A DNA stretch of 64,000 nucleotides from Actinomyces glycerinitolerans (GCF_900098745.1 NZ_FQTT01000001.1:372001-436000); one strand, 5' to 3'. Shown: positions 1 to 9,231, counted from the stretch's first letter. Notes: a model not told the origin generated them from the letters alone. A program made the numbers and translations.

Positions 1-199
1 TGATGGCCCGGGTCACGCGGCGGGCCATCTCGATCTGTCCCTCCCGCGGGCTGCCTCCGAGTGCGTTCACGGCGGCGTCCAGTGCGGCCCGGGTGCGCGC
101 CTGCTCCGTCGTACCCGACGCGCCCGGGTCGGCCGGGGACGTGCCGGCCGGGGCGGCGGCGTCCTTTTCCGCCCGGTCCGCCGGGGCGGGCGCACTCAT
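1..199 (-). CDS. N-terminal fragment of a DinG-like ATP-dependent helicase
   Basis: An open frame begins at an ATG read leftward from 199 and runs off the window edge, giving 66 visible residues. After a low-complexity Ala/Pro/Asp leader comes a segment reading LDAAVNALGGSPREGQIEMA, which resembles the start of actinobacterial DinG/XPD-type superfamily 2 helicases, where a Gly-rich turn and a Gln precede the Q-motif-like region. The ATPase motifs lie outside the window. It starts 14 bases after the hflX stop on the same strand, so it is probably co-transcribed with hflX. The family call rests on a short stretch and could be wrong. The gene itself is well supported by position and codon use. 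Confidence 0.65.
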   Translation of the reverse strand, partial: MSAPAPADRAEKDAAAPAGTSPADPGASGTTEQARTRAALDAAVNALGGSPREGQIEMARRVTRAI

Positions 200-213
200 C
201 TCGCGCACGGCTC

Positions 214-1863
214 TCACCCGGCGTCGACGGCGGTCAGTTCGGCCGCCAGGGCGGCGTCCACGCGAGCGACCACGTGTGTGCCGGCCTCCACGTATTCGAC
301 GGCGGTGATGTCGCCGTCGGCGTGTACGCGGGAGACCAGGTCGCCGCGCGAGTAGGGGACAACGACGTCCACGGCCACGTCCGGGCGCGGCAGCATGGCC
401 TCGATGCGGCTGCGCAACTCCTCAAGCCCCTGGCCGGTGCGTGCGGAGACGACCACGGCGCCGGGCAGGCGGGTGCGCAGAGCGGCCAGGGTGACCGGGT
501 CGGCGAGGTCGGCCTTGTTCAAGGCGATCAGTTCGGGCACGTCCAGGGCGCCGGGGATGTCGGCCAGGACGGCGTGGACGGCGGCGATCTGGCCGAGCGG
601 GTCGGGGTGGGCGGCGTCAACGACGTGCAACAGGACGTCCGCCTCGGCGACCTCCTCCAGGGTGGAGCGGAAGGCCTCGATCAGTTCGTGCGGCAGGTTG
701 CGCACGAAGCCGACCGTGTCGGTGAGGGTGTAGATGCGCCCATCGGCGGCCTCCGCCTTGCGGACGGTGGGGTCCAGGGTGGCGAACAGGGCGTTCTGCA
801 CCATGATGTCGGCGCCGGTGAGGCGGTTCATGAGGGAGGACTTGCCGGCGTTGGTGTAACCGGCGATGGCGACCGAGGGGATGGGGCCGCGGCGCCGGGA
901 GCCGCGCTTGACCTCGCGGGAGGGGGCCATGGCGCGGATCTCGCGGCGCAGCTTGGCCATGCGCTGGCGAATGCGGCGGCGGTCCAGTTCGATCTTGGTC
1001 TCACCGGGGCCGCGCGAGCCGATGCCCTGACCGCCGGCGACGCGTCCGCCGGCCTGCCTGGACATGGACTCGCCCCAGCCGCGCAGGCGCGGCAGCAGGT
1101 ACTCCAGCTGCGCCAGCTCCACCTGGGCCTTGCCCTCCCGGGACTTGGCGTGCTGGGCGAAGATGTCCAGGATCAGGGCGGTGCGGTCCACGACCTTGGC
1201 GTCCACCACGTCCTCCAGCGCGCGCCGCTGGGAGGGGGCGAGCTCACCGTCGATGATGACCGTGTCCGCGCCGGAGTCGGCGACCATCTGGGCCAACTCC
1301 TTGGCCTTGCCGGACCCGAGGTAGGTGGCCGGGTCGGGGTGGTCGCGGCGCTGAATGAGGGCGTCGAGCACCTCGCTTCCGGCGGTCTCGGCCAGGGCGG
1401 CGAGTTCACGCAGGGAGGTCTCGGCGTCCTGGGCGGCGGTGGTGTACGCGGCGCCGTTGGGGTGCGGGCCGGCCGGATGCGCGTTCGCCCCGGCGCGGCC
1501 GCCCGCCGCGCCGGGCTGGGGCAGTTCGAGGCCGACGAGGATGACGCGCTCGAGGCGAACCTGCCGGTACTCGACCTCGCTGATGTCCTCCTGATCGGTG
1601 GACAGTCCCACTACGCGGCGGGTGCCGGCGCGGGCCTCGCGTTCTAGGGCGCCGGCGTCGGGCTCGTGGTACTGCGGGCGGCCGGAGGTGGAGGCCAGGG
1701 CGGTGCCGGCGCGGGAGCGGACCCGGGAGGCGAGCGCCGCGGCGGGGTCGGTGTCGTTGGGAAGACCGGCATCGTTGTCGGCGGTGACGGCGCCGTCGGC
1801 GCTGTCGTTGACGGCAGGGTTGGCGTGGTCGGCGGAGTGGCTGTGGTGCTGCGTGTTTTCCAT
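214..1863 (-). CDS. hflX: GTPase HflX
   Basis: This 549-residue protein is a ribosome-associated GTPase that splits or rescues stalled 70S ribosomes under stress. The HflX-specific N-terminal domain (about 150-330) includes YLGSGKAKEL and a run of the type SRGPGETKIE, followed by a coiled basic segment. The G domain has its Walker A loop GYTNAGKSS at about 335-343, then DTVGF as G3 and NKADL as G4. The first 70 residues are low-complexity and rich in His, Ala and Asp, as in many actinobacterial homologues. An ATG at 1863 is used. The MFS gene diverges upstream, with about 106 bases between them. A DinG-like gene follows closely on the same strand. Confidence 0.95.
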   Translation of the reverse strand: MENTQHHSHSADHANPAVNDSADGAVTADNDAGLPNDTDPAAALASRVRSRAGTALASTSGRPQYHEPDAGALEREARAGTRRVVGLSTDQEDISEVEYRQVRLERVILVGLELPQPGAAGGRAGANAHPAGPHPNGAAYTTAAQDAETSLRELAALAETAGSEVLDALIQRRDHPDPATYLGSGKAKELAQMVADSGADTVIIDGELAPSQRRALEDVVDAKVVDRTALILDIFAQHAKSREGKAQVELAQLEYLLPRLRGWGESMSRQAGGRVAGGQGIGSRGPGETKIELDRRRIRQRMAKLRREIRAMAPSREVKRGSRRRGPIPSVAIAGYTNAGKSSLMNRLTGADIMVQNALFATLDPTVRKAEAADGRIYTLTDTVGFVRNLPHELIEAFRSTLEEVAEADVLLHVVDAAHPDPLGQIAAVHAVLADIPGALDVPELIALNKADLADPVTLAALRTRLPGAVVVSARTGQGLEELRSRIEAMLPRPDVAVDVVVPYSRGDLVSRVHADGDITAVEYVEAGTHVVARVDAALAAELTAVDAG

Positions 1864-1969
1864 GCGGACTCAAATGCTACTGCCTGGCCACTTCCCTGCC
1901 GAGTGTCCGCGGGACCCCGTTCGCCGTAGGCGGTCGCGCCGACCGCAGCCGCGTCGATACGCTCGGGCG

Positions 1970-3463
1970 GTGAGTTCCCGCGAGTCCGACGTCCCGGAGA
2001 CCGGTGGCCCCGCCGCAGCCGACGGCCTCGCCTCAGCCGACGGCCCCGCCGCGGCCGGCCCCAATCCGGGCGCCGCCGGCGCCGCTGTCCCGGGCGTGCC
2101 GTCGTCGTCCCCGCAGCCGTCGCTGCGTGCCCTGGTGACCACGCCGGTGGGACACCTGGCCACGGCGATGCTGGTGGTCGAACTGCTTGCGGGCATGCAG
2201 ACCTACATCAACCAGACGGTGCTGCCGCTGGTGGCCACTGATCTGGGCGCCCGCGCCCACTACGGGCTGGTGACGGCCGCCGCCATGGTGCCGACCTTCC
2301 TGACCATGCCGCTGGGCGGCAGCATGCTGGCCCGTTGGCGGGCCGACCGGCTGATGACCGTGCTCACCGGCGTTCTCGTGGCCGGGGCCGTCACCGGGGC
2401 GCTGGCCCCAAGCGTGGGCGTGTACGTGGCCGGCGAGGTGCTGCGGGGGCTGGCCGCCGGGGCGTTGGCAACGGTGAGCATGGGCGTGCTGGTGGTGGGG
2501 CTGCCGGAGACGTGGCGGCGACTGTATCTGGCGGCGGGCTCGGCAACCTGGATCGTGTCCTCCATCCTCGGCCCGGGCTATGCGGCCGCGGTCTCGCAGA
2601 CGTGGGGCTGGCGCTGGGCGCTGGTCGCCTACGTGCCGCTGCTGGTGGCGGCACGGCTGGTGATGGCCCGTGAGATCCGCGGGCTGCACGTCGAGGACGA
2701 CGAGGCCCGCCCCCCGCTGGTGCCGGCGCTGGCGATGGCGGCCGGGGTGGCGGGCATCGGGGCGGTGCCGGCGGCGTCGGCCTGGTTCGCACCCGTCGGG
2801 GCGGCCGGGTTGGCGGCGGTGGTGTGGGCCTGCGCCCGGGTGTTCCCCACCGGGACCATGCGCCTGGCGCCGGGACGGCGGGCGGCCCTGGCCACGCTCG
2901 CCTGGCTGTGCGCCACCTACTTCACGCTCGACTACCTGGTCTCGCCCGCCGCCCACGACGTGCTGGGCCTGGGCCCGGCGGCGGTCGGCTGGGCGCTGAC
3001 CTGCGCCGGGCTTACCTGGTCCTCGATCGCCATCTGGACGGCGGCGCATCCCGCCCGCGAGCCGCGCCGCTTCCAGGCACGCGTGGACGCGGGCGGGGCC
3101 TGCTTCGCCGTCGGCGGCGCACTCATGACGCTCACCTTCGCCGGAGTGACACCCTGGTGGTGCCTGCACATCGGCTTCGCCACGGCCGGAACCGGGATGG
3201 GCCTGACGCACCAGGACACGATGATTCGCTGCGTGACCGCTCCGGAGGACCTGGGCGGGACGCCCGACGATATCTCCCAGGCGCGTATCGCCACCTCCGT
3301 GACGGTGGCGAACGCAGCCGGCGCCGCCACCCTGGGAACGCTGACCACAACCTTCGTTGCCCCAACCGCGGCCGGCGTGCAGGCGGACCTGCTTGTTCCG
3401 ACGACGGCGGTGCTCACCCTGGCACTTGCCCTCACCCCGCTGCTGGCCCGCCGAGCTGCCTGA
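1970..3463 (+). CDS. MFS transporter
   Basis: This is an inner-membrane major facilitator superfamily exporter of about 497 residues, read from GTG at 1970. The frame is open further upstream but overlaps hflX, so the upstream part is not used. After a Pro/Ala-rich cytoplasmic leader of about 50 residues, many hydrophobic segments follow. The first contains TYINQTVLPLVATDLG, typical of drug/H+ antiporters of the 14-TM DHA2-like group, and a later one has GGSMLARWRADR, like the MFS loop 2-3 motif. No clear ribosome-binding site precedes the GTG, so translation may be leaderless or start later. The substrate cannot be read from sequence. Confidence 0.85.
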   Translation: MSSRESDVPETGGPAAADGLASADGPAAAGPNPGAAGAAVPGVPSSSPQPSLRALVTTPVGHLATAMLVVELLAGMQTYINQTVLPLVATDLGARAHYGLVTAAAMVPTFLTMPLGGSMLARWRADRLMTVLTGVLVAGAVTGALAPSVGVYVAGEVLRGLAAGALATVSMGVLVVGLPETWRRLYLAAGSATWIVSSILGPGYAAAVSQTWGWRWALVAYVPLLVAARLVMAREIRGLHVEDDEARPPLVPALAMAAGVAGIGAVPAASAWFAPVGAAGLAAVVWACARVFPTGTMRLAPGRRAALATLAWLCATYFTLDYLVSPAAHDVLGLGPAAVGWALTCAGLTWSSIAIWTAAHPAREPRRFQARVDAGGACFAVGGALMTLTFAGVTPWWCLHIGFATAGTGMGLTHQDTMIRCVTAPEDLGGTPDDISQARIATSVTVANAAGAATLGTLTTTFVAPTAAGVQADLLVPTTAVLTLALALTPLLARRAA

Positions 3464-3511
3464 GCGGGCCGATCATGACCGGCCGAGCGCGCGCCCGGTA
3501 GGGTCGGGCGC

Positions 3512-4123
3512 GTGAGCGAGCAGCACTACTTCACCGCCTCCCCCGACGCCCCCGCCGAGGAGCGGCGCCACCACTTCGTCATCCGCGGCACCGAGCACGA
3601 CGTGACCACCGCGTCCGGCGTGTTCTCCGCCGACCGGCTGGACCTGGGCACGCGCGTGCTGCTGCGGCAAGCGCCCGAGCCGCCGCAGACGGGCACCTTC
3701 CTGGACCTGGGCTGCGGCTGGGGGCCGCTGACGCTGGCCCTGGCGGACGCCGCCCCACAGGCCACCGTGCTGGCGACGGACGTCAACGAACGCGCCGTCG
3801 AGCTGACCGGCCGTAACGCCGTCGAGGCCGGGCACACCCGCGTGCGCGCCGTGCTCGCCGACGCGCTGCTGGAGGAGCTGCGGGGCTCGGGCACCCAGCT
3901 GGACCTGATCTGGTCGAACCCGCCCATGCGGATCGGCAAGCCGGCGCTGCACGCGCTGCTGACGGATTGGCTGGGACTGCTCGCCGACGACGGCGAGGCC
4001 TGGCTCGTAGTGCAGAAGAACCTCGGCGCGGACTCGCTGGCCAAGTGGCTGGGCGCACAGGGCTGGTCGGCCGAGCGGGAGGCCTCTTCCAAGGGCTACC
4101 GCCTCCTGCGCGTCACCCACTGA
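3512..4123 (+). CDS. class I SAM-dependent methyltransferase, RsmC/RlmG-like
   Basis: This 203-residue methyltransferase resembles the catalytic half of RsmC, which methylates guanine N2 in 16S rRNA. Motif I is seen as LDLGCGWGPLTLALA (about residue 67) and the catalytic motif IV as SNPPMRIG (about residue 131), the NPP signature of base N-methylation. Actinobacterial members are single-domain and about 200 residues, matching this length. It starts with GTG at 3512, 48 bases after the MFS stop, and may share that transcript. The exact rRNA target is not shown by the sequence. Confidence 0.85.
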   Translation: MSEQHYFTASPDAPAEERRHHFVIRGTEHDVTTASGVFSADRLDLGTRVLLRQAPEPPQTGTFLDLGCGWGPLTLALADAAPQATVLATDVNERAVELTGRNAVEAGHTRVRAVLADALLEELRGSGTQLDLIWSNPPMRIGKPALHALLTDWLGLLADDGEAWLVVQKNLGADSLAKWLGAQGWSAEREASSKGYRLLRVTH

Positions 4124-4130
4124 AGTCCCC

Positions 4131-4142
4131 ACCGAGATCGGT
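4131..4142. repeat. dispersed ACCGAGATCGGT motif, copy 1
   Basis: A short near-palindrome, ACCGAGATCGGT, lies just after the methyltransferase stop. The same core recurs at 29257-29267 and 29280-29290, and in inverse orientation in the tandem array at 36166-36231. All these sites are intergenic. Confidence 0.5.
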
Positions 4143-4242
4143 CGAAATGGCTCGCCGCGACCGGCGGTCACATGACGCCCCACCGCTCCCCCACTCCCAC
4201 ATTGCGCCAGCAAGAGCCGTGTTCGTGATCGGGGGACAGGGC

Positions 4243-4270
4243 TTACCGCACATCGTCTCGGGGGTATAGT
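4243..4270 (+). promoter_or_regulatory. predicted promoter for the XRE-ImmA pair
   Basis: TTACCG at 4243-4248 and TATAGT at 4265-4270 are separated by 16 bases and lie 45 bases before the ATG at 4315. A purine-rich GGAGAGG follows before the start. This is the only good match to a sigma-70-type promoter in this gap. Confidence 0.5.
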
Positions 4271-4314
4271 AACTTCCGGTTTTGAACACTCATCGGAGAG
4301 GCTGAGGCGCGGAC

Positions 4315-5022
4315 ATGACCGAGTCATTCCCATTGCAACCGTCGCCCGGAGTGGTCCTCACGGGACAGGCGGCCGCACAACAGCTAACGGCCATGGGGCT
4401 CGATGCAGACCTCCTGGCCGAGGCGTGTCACGAGGGGCTTCAGGCCGCCATCAACCAACACACGCCATTCGATCCGGTTATTGCCTTCGGCTTTGAGCAC
4501 TGGGCGAAGACCGTCAGCGCTGTACGTAAGTATCTGGACAGCCTCGGCTGGCGGGCCCACGACCGCGCCAATGCGCCCCGCTCGGTTAGCCCTAACGAGG
4601 AGCTGACCGCCATTGCCGCTATGGGAGGGAACGCCAACACCGGAAACCCGGACAAGCGGCCCGCCAACGCGAGAAGCAAGGGCCCTGTCTTCCGCGACGA
4701 AGTTGACGACAATGCCGACCTCTCGCGCATTCAGCTTGCCCACCAGACCGCCCTCGACTTATCCGAAGGCGCAACAACCGCTGATGCCGCCGTGGCCCGG
4801 GGTATTCCACTACACACCTGGATACTGTTGTATTTCTGGGATCGCATTGAGAACGTGCTTCGCTGCGAACTCTCGCTTCCCATCGCATGCGACGACGGCA
4901 TCATCACGCAATGGCATACCCGCATCATTCTGCCGGAAGCACCACTGGAGCCCACTGGTCTCGAAGCCATCCCACAGCGAGGGCCCACCGACGACGTCGA
5001 CTTCGACGTGGTGGCGCTATAA
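4315..5022 (+). CDS. uncharacterised protein partnered with an XRE-ImmA protease
   Basis: I do not recognise this 235-residue protein. It has no signal peptide, membrane segment or known catalytic motif that I can see. The N-terminal third is mixed helix with Trp and aromatic positions, the middle (about 100-130) is charged and probably disordered, and a TAADAAV-like helical stretch precedes an aromatic run (TWILLYFWDR). The C-terminal tail is acidic and Pro-rich. It precedes the XRE-ImmA gene by 33 bases and shares its predicted promoter, so the two probably act together. In comparable loci the partner of an ImmA/IrrE protease is a regulator, toxin or sensed substrate. Base composition is lower in GC than the neighbours, suggesting acquisition. 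Confidence 0.8.
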   Translation: MTESFPLQPSPGVVLTGQAAAQQLTAMGLDADLLAEACHEGLQAAINQHTPFDPVIAFGFEHWAKTVSAVRKYLDSLGWRAHDRANAPRSVSPNEELTAIAAMGGNANTGNPDKRPANARSKGPVFRDEVDDNADLSRIQLAHQTALDLSEGATTADAAVARGIPLHTWILLYFWDRIENVLRCELSLPIACDDGIITQWHTRIILPEAPLEPTGLEAIPQRGPTDDVDFDVVAL

Positions 5023-5055
5023 CGCCCATCCCAGCGGCATCGACTCAATCACGAC

Positions 5056-6102
5056 ATGTCCATCCACCCCACACGTGTCACGATCGCCCGCGAACGCGGC
5101 GGATTGTCCCGGCTAGACCTGGCCACCGCCGTCGGCGTGACCACTCGTACTCTCACAAACTGGGAAGACAGCGGCGCACCCGACAACAGGGCCGAGGCGC
5201 TCTCCACCGCCACCGCACAACCCGTGGCATTCTTCCAAACTAATCCCGCCGCCACGTTGACCGATGAGCGGATATTCTTCAGAACGCGCCGCCGTACGAG
5301 CGCGGCTCTCCTACACCAGGCCACCGCCCTCGGGTCTCTGGGAATGGAGATGTTCAACGAAATGAGCCGGCGACTTGGCCTGCCTGCGCTCACACTGCCG
5401 GAGCTCGATCCGAGCCTGTCCCCCCAAGCGGCCGCTGAGGCGGTGCGCCTGCAATGGGGCTTAGGCGACTTCCCACTGCCGAACCTCGTACAGCTGGTTG
5501 AATCCCATGGCATTCGGGTGCTGGGGATCCCGGCAGCCGAACAGGACGTTGACGCCTTCAGTTTCTGGGGTCAGGACGCGCGCCCGTACGTGTTCCTCGC
5601 CCGCCGGAAGACGCCGGAGCGGTCCCGCTTTGATCTCGCCCACGAGCTCGGTCATCTCCTGATGCACTCCAGCACTAAGACTGACGACGACGCCACGGAC
5701 CGGGAGTTGGAACGGGAGGCCAACGTCTTCGCAGCGGCGCTCTTGCTTCCGCCCGATTCCGTGCGCGCGGCGATGCCCTCCGCCCCACCGCTGGATGCAG
5801 TCATTGCGCTCGCCCGTCGTTTCGGCACCTCCGCCGTCGCTGCGGCACACTCTGTCCACGACGTCGGAAGGGCTTCTGACTGGGGACACCGCCAACTCAT
5901 GGCCGAACTCACCCGCCGCGGCTTTGAAACCGGCGAGCCGGGCAGCTCACTCCCCTATGAGCGCTCGCGGATCCATGACGCCCTGGTGAAATACCTGCGC
6001 CAGTCTCGGATAACGACGACTGCCTGGGCACGCGCCATTGGCCAGCGCCCCGATGATGTGGCGGCCTTTACCCTCGGACAAGCGCTGTCGGTCGCGCCAT
6101 AG
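5056..6102 (+). CDS. XRE-family regulator fused to ImmA/IrrE metalloprotease
   Basis: This 348-residue protein has two domains. Residues 1-55 form an XRE-type helix-turn-helix (ARERGGLSRLDLATAVGV, then TLTNWE). Residues about 140-260 form a COG2856 ImmA/IrrE zinc peptidase with HELGH at 196-200 and the downstream Glu ligand near 221 in an EREANVFAA context. Known relatives (ImmA of ICEBs1, IrrE/DdrO of Deinococcus) cleave a repressor in response to DNA damage or other signals. Here the DNA-binding and protease parts are in one chain, as in many toxin-antitoxin-like or mobile-element regulators. The last 90 residues are unassigned. It lies 33 bases after the unknown 235-residue gene. Confidence 0.88.
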   Translation: MSIHPTRVTIARERGGLSRLDLATAVGVTTRTLTNWEDSGAPDNRAEALSTATAQPVAFFQTNPAATLTDERIFFRTRRRTSAALLHQATALGSLGMEMFNEMSRRLGLPALTLPELDPSLSPQAAAEAVRLQWGLGDFPLPNLVQLVESHGIRVLGIPAAEQDVDAFSFWGQDARPYVFLARRKTPERSRFDLAHELGHLLMHSSTKTDDDATDRELEREANVFAAALLLPPDSVRAAMPSAPPLDAVIALARRFGTSAVAAAHSVHDVGRASDWGHRQLMAELTRRGFETGEPGSSLPYERSRIHDALVKYLRQSRITTTAWARAIGQRPDDVAAFTLGQALSVAP

Positions 6103-6137
6103 GCCCTGATCTGCCCGCGCCTAGACGCCGAGCCCAT

Positions 6138-6914
6138 CTACAGCCCCACGATCTCTCCGCGCAGGAAGGTGACCGCCGCGCCCGCCAACGCGCACCGCTC
6201 GCCGTCGACCGTGCAGCGCAACTCACCACCGCGCGCGGAGGCCTGCCAGGCGCGGATACGCGACTTGCCCAACTGCTCTGCCCAGTACGGGGCGATGTGG
6301 CAGTGCCCGGAGCCGCAGACCGGATCCTCCGCGATCCCTAGCGACGGGGCGAAACTGCGCGATACGCAGTCGAACTCGAGCCCCTGCGCGGTCGCGTGGC
6401 ACAGCGGCCCCGGCAGCAACTCGACCCGCCCCAGGTCCGGCGTCAGGCCACGGACGGTCGCCTCGTCGTCGAACACGCACAACAGGTCGCGTCCCATCCA
6501 CGCCTCAGAGGGACGCGCGCCGAGTGCCGTCTCCATCTGATCGGTGACTTCGATGCGGCGCAGCCGGTAGGCGGGGAAATCCATCTCGTACCGGCTCTCG
6601 CTTCGACGCACGGTCAGGCGGCCGCCGAGCGTTTCGAAGGAGACGACGTCGTCCCCGGCCCCGAGCTCGCCCAGCAGCACGTGCGCGGTCGCCAAGGTGG
6701 CGTGACCGCACAGGTCGATCTCGCCGCCCGGAGTGAACCAGCGCAGGCGCCACGCCGCCCTCTCACGCACGCAGAATGCGGTCTCAGAAAGATTGTTCTC
6801 CCGCGCAATCGCAAGCATGAGCTCGTCGGTGGGCCAGGCCTCGGGCAGACAGACGGCGGCAGGGTTGCCCGCGAAGGGACGGTCAGTGAAGGCGTCGACG
6901 ACGAACTGGCGCAT
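6138..6914 (-). CDS. PhzF-family isomerase-like protein
   Basis: This 258-residue protein belongs to the PhzF superfamily, which has a diaminopimelate-epimerase-like fold. The start MRQFVVDAFTDRPFAGNPAAV is diagnostic, followed by NNLSETAFC carrying the conserved catalytic Glu, and by the DLCGHATLA motif of the substrate pocket. Most chromosomal members are not linked to phenazine synthesis, and no phenazine gene is nearby, so the substrate is unknown. It is convergent with the XRE-ImmA gene (35-base gap) and lies 20 bases downstream of the DUF523 gene's far side, on the same strand. Confidence 0.9.
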   Translation of the reverse strand: MRQFVVDAFTDRPFAGNPAAVCLPEAWPTDELMLAIARENNLSETAFCVRERAAWRLRWFTPGGEIDLCGHATLATAHVLLGELGAGDDVVSFETLGGRLTVRRSESRYEMDFPAYRLRRIEVTDQMETALGARPSEAWMGRDLLCVFDDEATVRGLTPDLGRVELLPGPLCHATAQGLEFDCVSRSFAPSLGIAEDPVCGSGHCHIAPYWAEQLGKSRIRAWQASARGGELRCTVDGERCALAGAAVTFLRGEIVGL

Positions 6915-6934
6915 GCGCCAAATCCTAGCGTCGG

Positions 6935-7417
6935 CTACCGGCGGCGTTCCCGGGCGACTCCCGCGGTTACGACGGCGATCCCGCGACGGCGCAGTGCGGC
7001 TGCCAGTACGCCGCAGCCCTGCTTGAGTTTGCCGCTGTGAGTGCCGTCGTAGATGGTGCGCACGCCGCAGGACGGACTGCGCTCCTGCAGCACCGCGGCG
7101 GGACAGCCCATCTGCGCCGCCACAACGGCGGCCGCATTGGCGCCGCGAACAAAGGCATCGGTGACATCCTCGCCGTCACGAGTGATCACGCGCGCATGCC
7201 CGTCGAGCACGTCTTCGCCGTCGCCACCCACAATCTCGGCAGGCGGCCGCGGGACGGGCAGACCACCCATCAACTCGGCGCACAGGGGCAGGGCCAGCCC
7301 CTCGGCAGCCAGGCCGGCGACGTCGCGATCCGGCTTCGCACCGCCGTCGTACCGGCACTTGAAGCCCGCCAAGCATGCGCTGACAACCAGTGGACCGCCC
7401 TGGGAGGAAGAATTCAC
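6935..7417 (-). CDS. DUF523 family protein
   Basis: A 160-residue protein is read from GTG at 7417. This start places the family's typical N-terminus (VVSACLAGFKCRYDG) near residue 12. Other signatures are the paired-Cys segment ERSPSCGVRTIYDG and the Gly-rich KLKQGCGVLA. DUF523 proteins are small cytoplasmic proteins with conserved Cys residues and no settled function. The frame is open upstream, but the extra residues do not match the family. It stands alone after the clpP2 terminator. Confidence 0.85.
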   Translation of the reverse strand: MNSSSQGGPLVVSACLAGFKCRYDGGAKPDRDVAGLAAEGLALPLCAELMGGLPVPRPPAEIVGGDGEDVLDGHARVITRDGEDVTDAFVRGANAAAVVAAQMGCPAAVLQERSPSCGVRTIYDGTHSGKLKQGCGVLAAALRRRGIAVVTAGVARERRR

Positions 7418-7537
7418 GCTGAACAGCCTAATAGGTCGGCCCGGGTCGGCATCCGATGCGACCATCCGGTCCACGACGGCCGGACAGTCGGAGCATCGTT
7501 GGCACCGACCTCGGCGAGAAAGAGGCGGGGCGACGGA

Positions 7538-7571
7538 ACGGGGCGGCACCGGAGAACCGGCACCGCCCCGT
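7538..7571 (-). terminator. hairpin terminator after clpP2
   Basis: A 9-bp arm (ACGGGGCGG) pairs across a 2x2 internal loop with a CCGG/CCGG inner stem and the matching arm. It lies about 43 bases past the clpP2 stop. No strong U-tract follows, as is common in high-GC actinobacteria. Confidence 0.6.
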
Positions 7572-7613
7572 CCTGTGGAATTCCGCCCGAGCCCGTGGGC
7601 CCGGGGCACGCGC

Positions 7614-8309
7614 TTACGCCGAGTGCGGCGAGGCGGGCGCCTTGCGGGATGTCAGCACCTGGTCGACGATGCCGTACTCCTTGGCGGCGGCGGCAGTCAG
7701 GATCGTGTCGCGCTCGAGGTCGACGTGCACCTTCTCCACCGGCTGACCGGTGTGGGAGGCCAGGGTCTCCTCCAGCCAGGTGCGCATGCGGTCGATCTCA
7801 TTGGCGATGATCTCGATGTCACTGGCCTGGCCCTGCACGCCCTCCATGGCGGGCTGGTGGATAAGCACGCGAGCGTTCGGAAGCGCCAGGCGCTTGCCGG
7901 GCGATCCCGCCGCCAGCAGCACGGCGGCCGCGGATGCGGCCTGCCCCAGGCAGACGGTCTGCAGCTGCGGCTTGATGTACTGCATGGTGTCGTAGATGGC
8001 CGTCAGCGCCGTGAAGGAACCGCCGGGGCTGTTGATGTACATGGTGATCAGGCCGTCGGGGTCCTGAGACTCCAGCACCAGCAACTGAGCCATGATGTCG
8101 TCGGCGGAGGCGTCGTCGACCTGCACGCCCATGAAGACGATGCGGTCCTCGAACAGCTTGGCGTAGGGGTCCTGCCGCTTGAAGCCGTAAGCGGTGCGCT
8201 CCTCGAACTGGGGCAGCACGTAGCGGGCCTGCGGCAGCGACTGCGGGTTGATACCCGCGGCCTCGACCTGCCGGGCGACGGCGTCGAAGTAGGGGCGAGA
8301 GCTCGTCAT
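7614..8309 (-). CDS. clpP2: ATP-dependent Clp protease proteolytic subunit ClpP2
   Basis: This 231-residue serine protease subunit forms, with ClpP1, the two-ring mixed tetradecamer that is the actinobacterial Clp core. Catalytic Ser sits in GQAASAAAVLLAAGS, His in VLIHQPAM, and Asp in [27 protein letters not shown] is the family handle region. The ATG follows the clpP1 stop after a single base, so translation is coupled. An AAA+ partner such as clpX is not found downstream, where a terminator and then DUF523 follow. Confidence 0.95.
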   Translation of the reverse strand: MTSSRPYFDAVARQVEAAGINPQSLPQARYVLPQFEERTAYGFKRQDPYAKLFEDRIVFMGVQVDDASADDIMAQLLVLESQDPDGLITMYINSPGGSFTALTAIYDTMQYIKPQLQTVCLGQAASAAAVLLAAGSPGKRLALPNARVLIHQPAMEGVQGQASDIEIIANEIDRMRTWLEETLASHTGQPVEKVHVDLERDTILTAAAAKEYGIVDQVLTSRKAPASPHSA

Positions 8310-8310
8310 G

Positions 8311-8949
8311 TCAGTTCTCTCCGTTCTGGGTGCCGATCTCGCGGCTGGAGCTCACGATGTGGTCGACGAATCCGTAATCCAGGGCCTCCTGCGCGGAGAA
8401 CCAGTGGTCGCGGTCGGAGTCGCGGATGATCTCCTCGACCGTGTGTCCGGTGTTCTCGGCGATGATCTCGGACAGTTCCTGCTTCATCTTGATGATCAGG
8501 TCGGCGTTGATGCGGATGTCCGTGGCCGACCCGCCCGCACCGCCGGAGGGCTGGTGCATGAGCACGCGGGTGTGCGGCGTGATGTAGCGCTTGCCGCGGG
8601 CGCCGGAGGACAGCAGGAACTGTCCCATGGAGGCGGCCAGGCCGGTGGCTACGGTGACCACGTCGGGCTGGACGTACTGCATGGTGTCGTAGATCGCCAT
8701 GCCGGCGGTCACGGAGCCGCCCGGGGAGTTGATGTAAAGGTAGATGTCCCGCTCGGGATCCTCGGCGGCCAGCAGCAGCATCTGCGCGCAGATCGCGTTG
8801 GCGTTGTCGTCGCGCACCTCGGAGCCGAGCCAGATGATGCGTTCCTTGAGCAGGCGGTTGTAGATGGAGTCGGTCAGGCCCAGGCCCGTCCCAGATCCGT
8901 CGGCGGCGGCCGGGGTCATGGCCGCCGGGGGCGTGTGGAGCTCGCTCAC
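8311..8949 (-). CDS. clpP1: ATP-dependent Clp protease proteolytic subunit ClpP1
   Basis: This is the first gene of the clpP pair, read from GTG at 8949 because GAAGGA sits seven or so bases ahead of it, giving 212 residues. Ser is in [11 protein letters not shown], His in VLMHQPSGG, and Asp in [16 protein letters not shown]. The motif [23 protein letters not shown] is classic ClpP. In many actinobacteria this gene follows tig directly. Here tig lies 4.9 kb upstream on the same strand, with an exporter operon and cupin gene between. Confidence 0.95.
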   Translation of the reverse strand: MSELHTPPAAMTPAAADGSGTGLGLTDSIYNRLLKERIIWLGSEVRDDNANAICAQMLLLAAEDPERDIYLYINSPGGSVTAGMAIYDTMQYVQPDVVTVATGLAASMGQFLLSSGARGKRYITPHTRVLMHQPSGGAGGSATDIRINADLIIKMKQELSEIIAENTGHTVEEIIRDSDRDHWFSAQEALDYGFVDHIVSSSREIGTQNGEN

Positions 8950-9231
8950 GTCAGTCCTTCCGTGTTCGGTGATGCCAACGCTAACCCGCCGGTCGCCCAG
9001 CCCATGCCCAGGAACGGGGGCTTTTCGCTCACGGCCCACACGATGGCGCAATCCGACCGAGGTGTGCCGGAGCCCACCGGCTCACCACCCCGCGACGCGG
9101 GTAACCTCGACACAGGATTTGAAACGGCTCGAGCGGGAACAAATGCTGCGACGTGCGCCGCACCCCGGCGCTCGCCCAGGGCCGTCTTCTAACGCCTAAA
9201 CACCAGCACCCGTCGCGAGAGGAATCCGACC

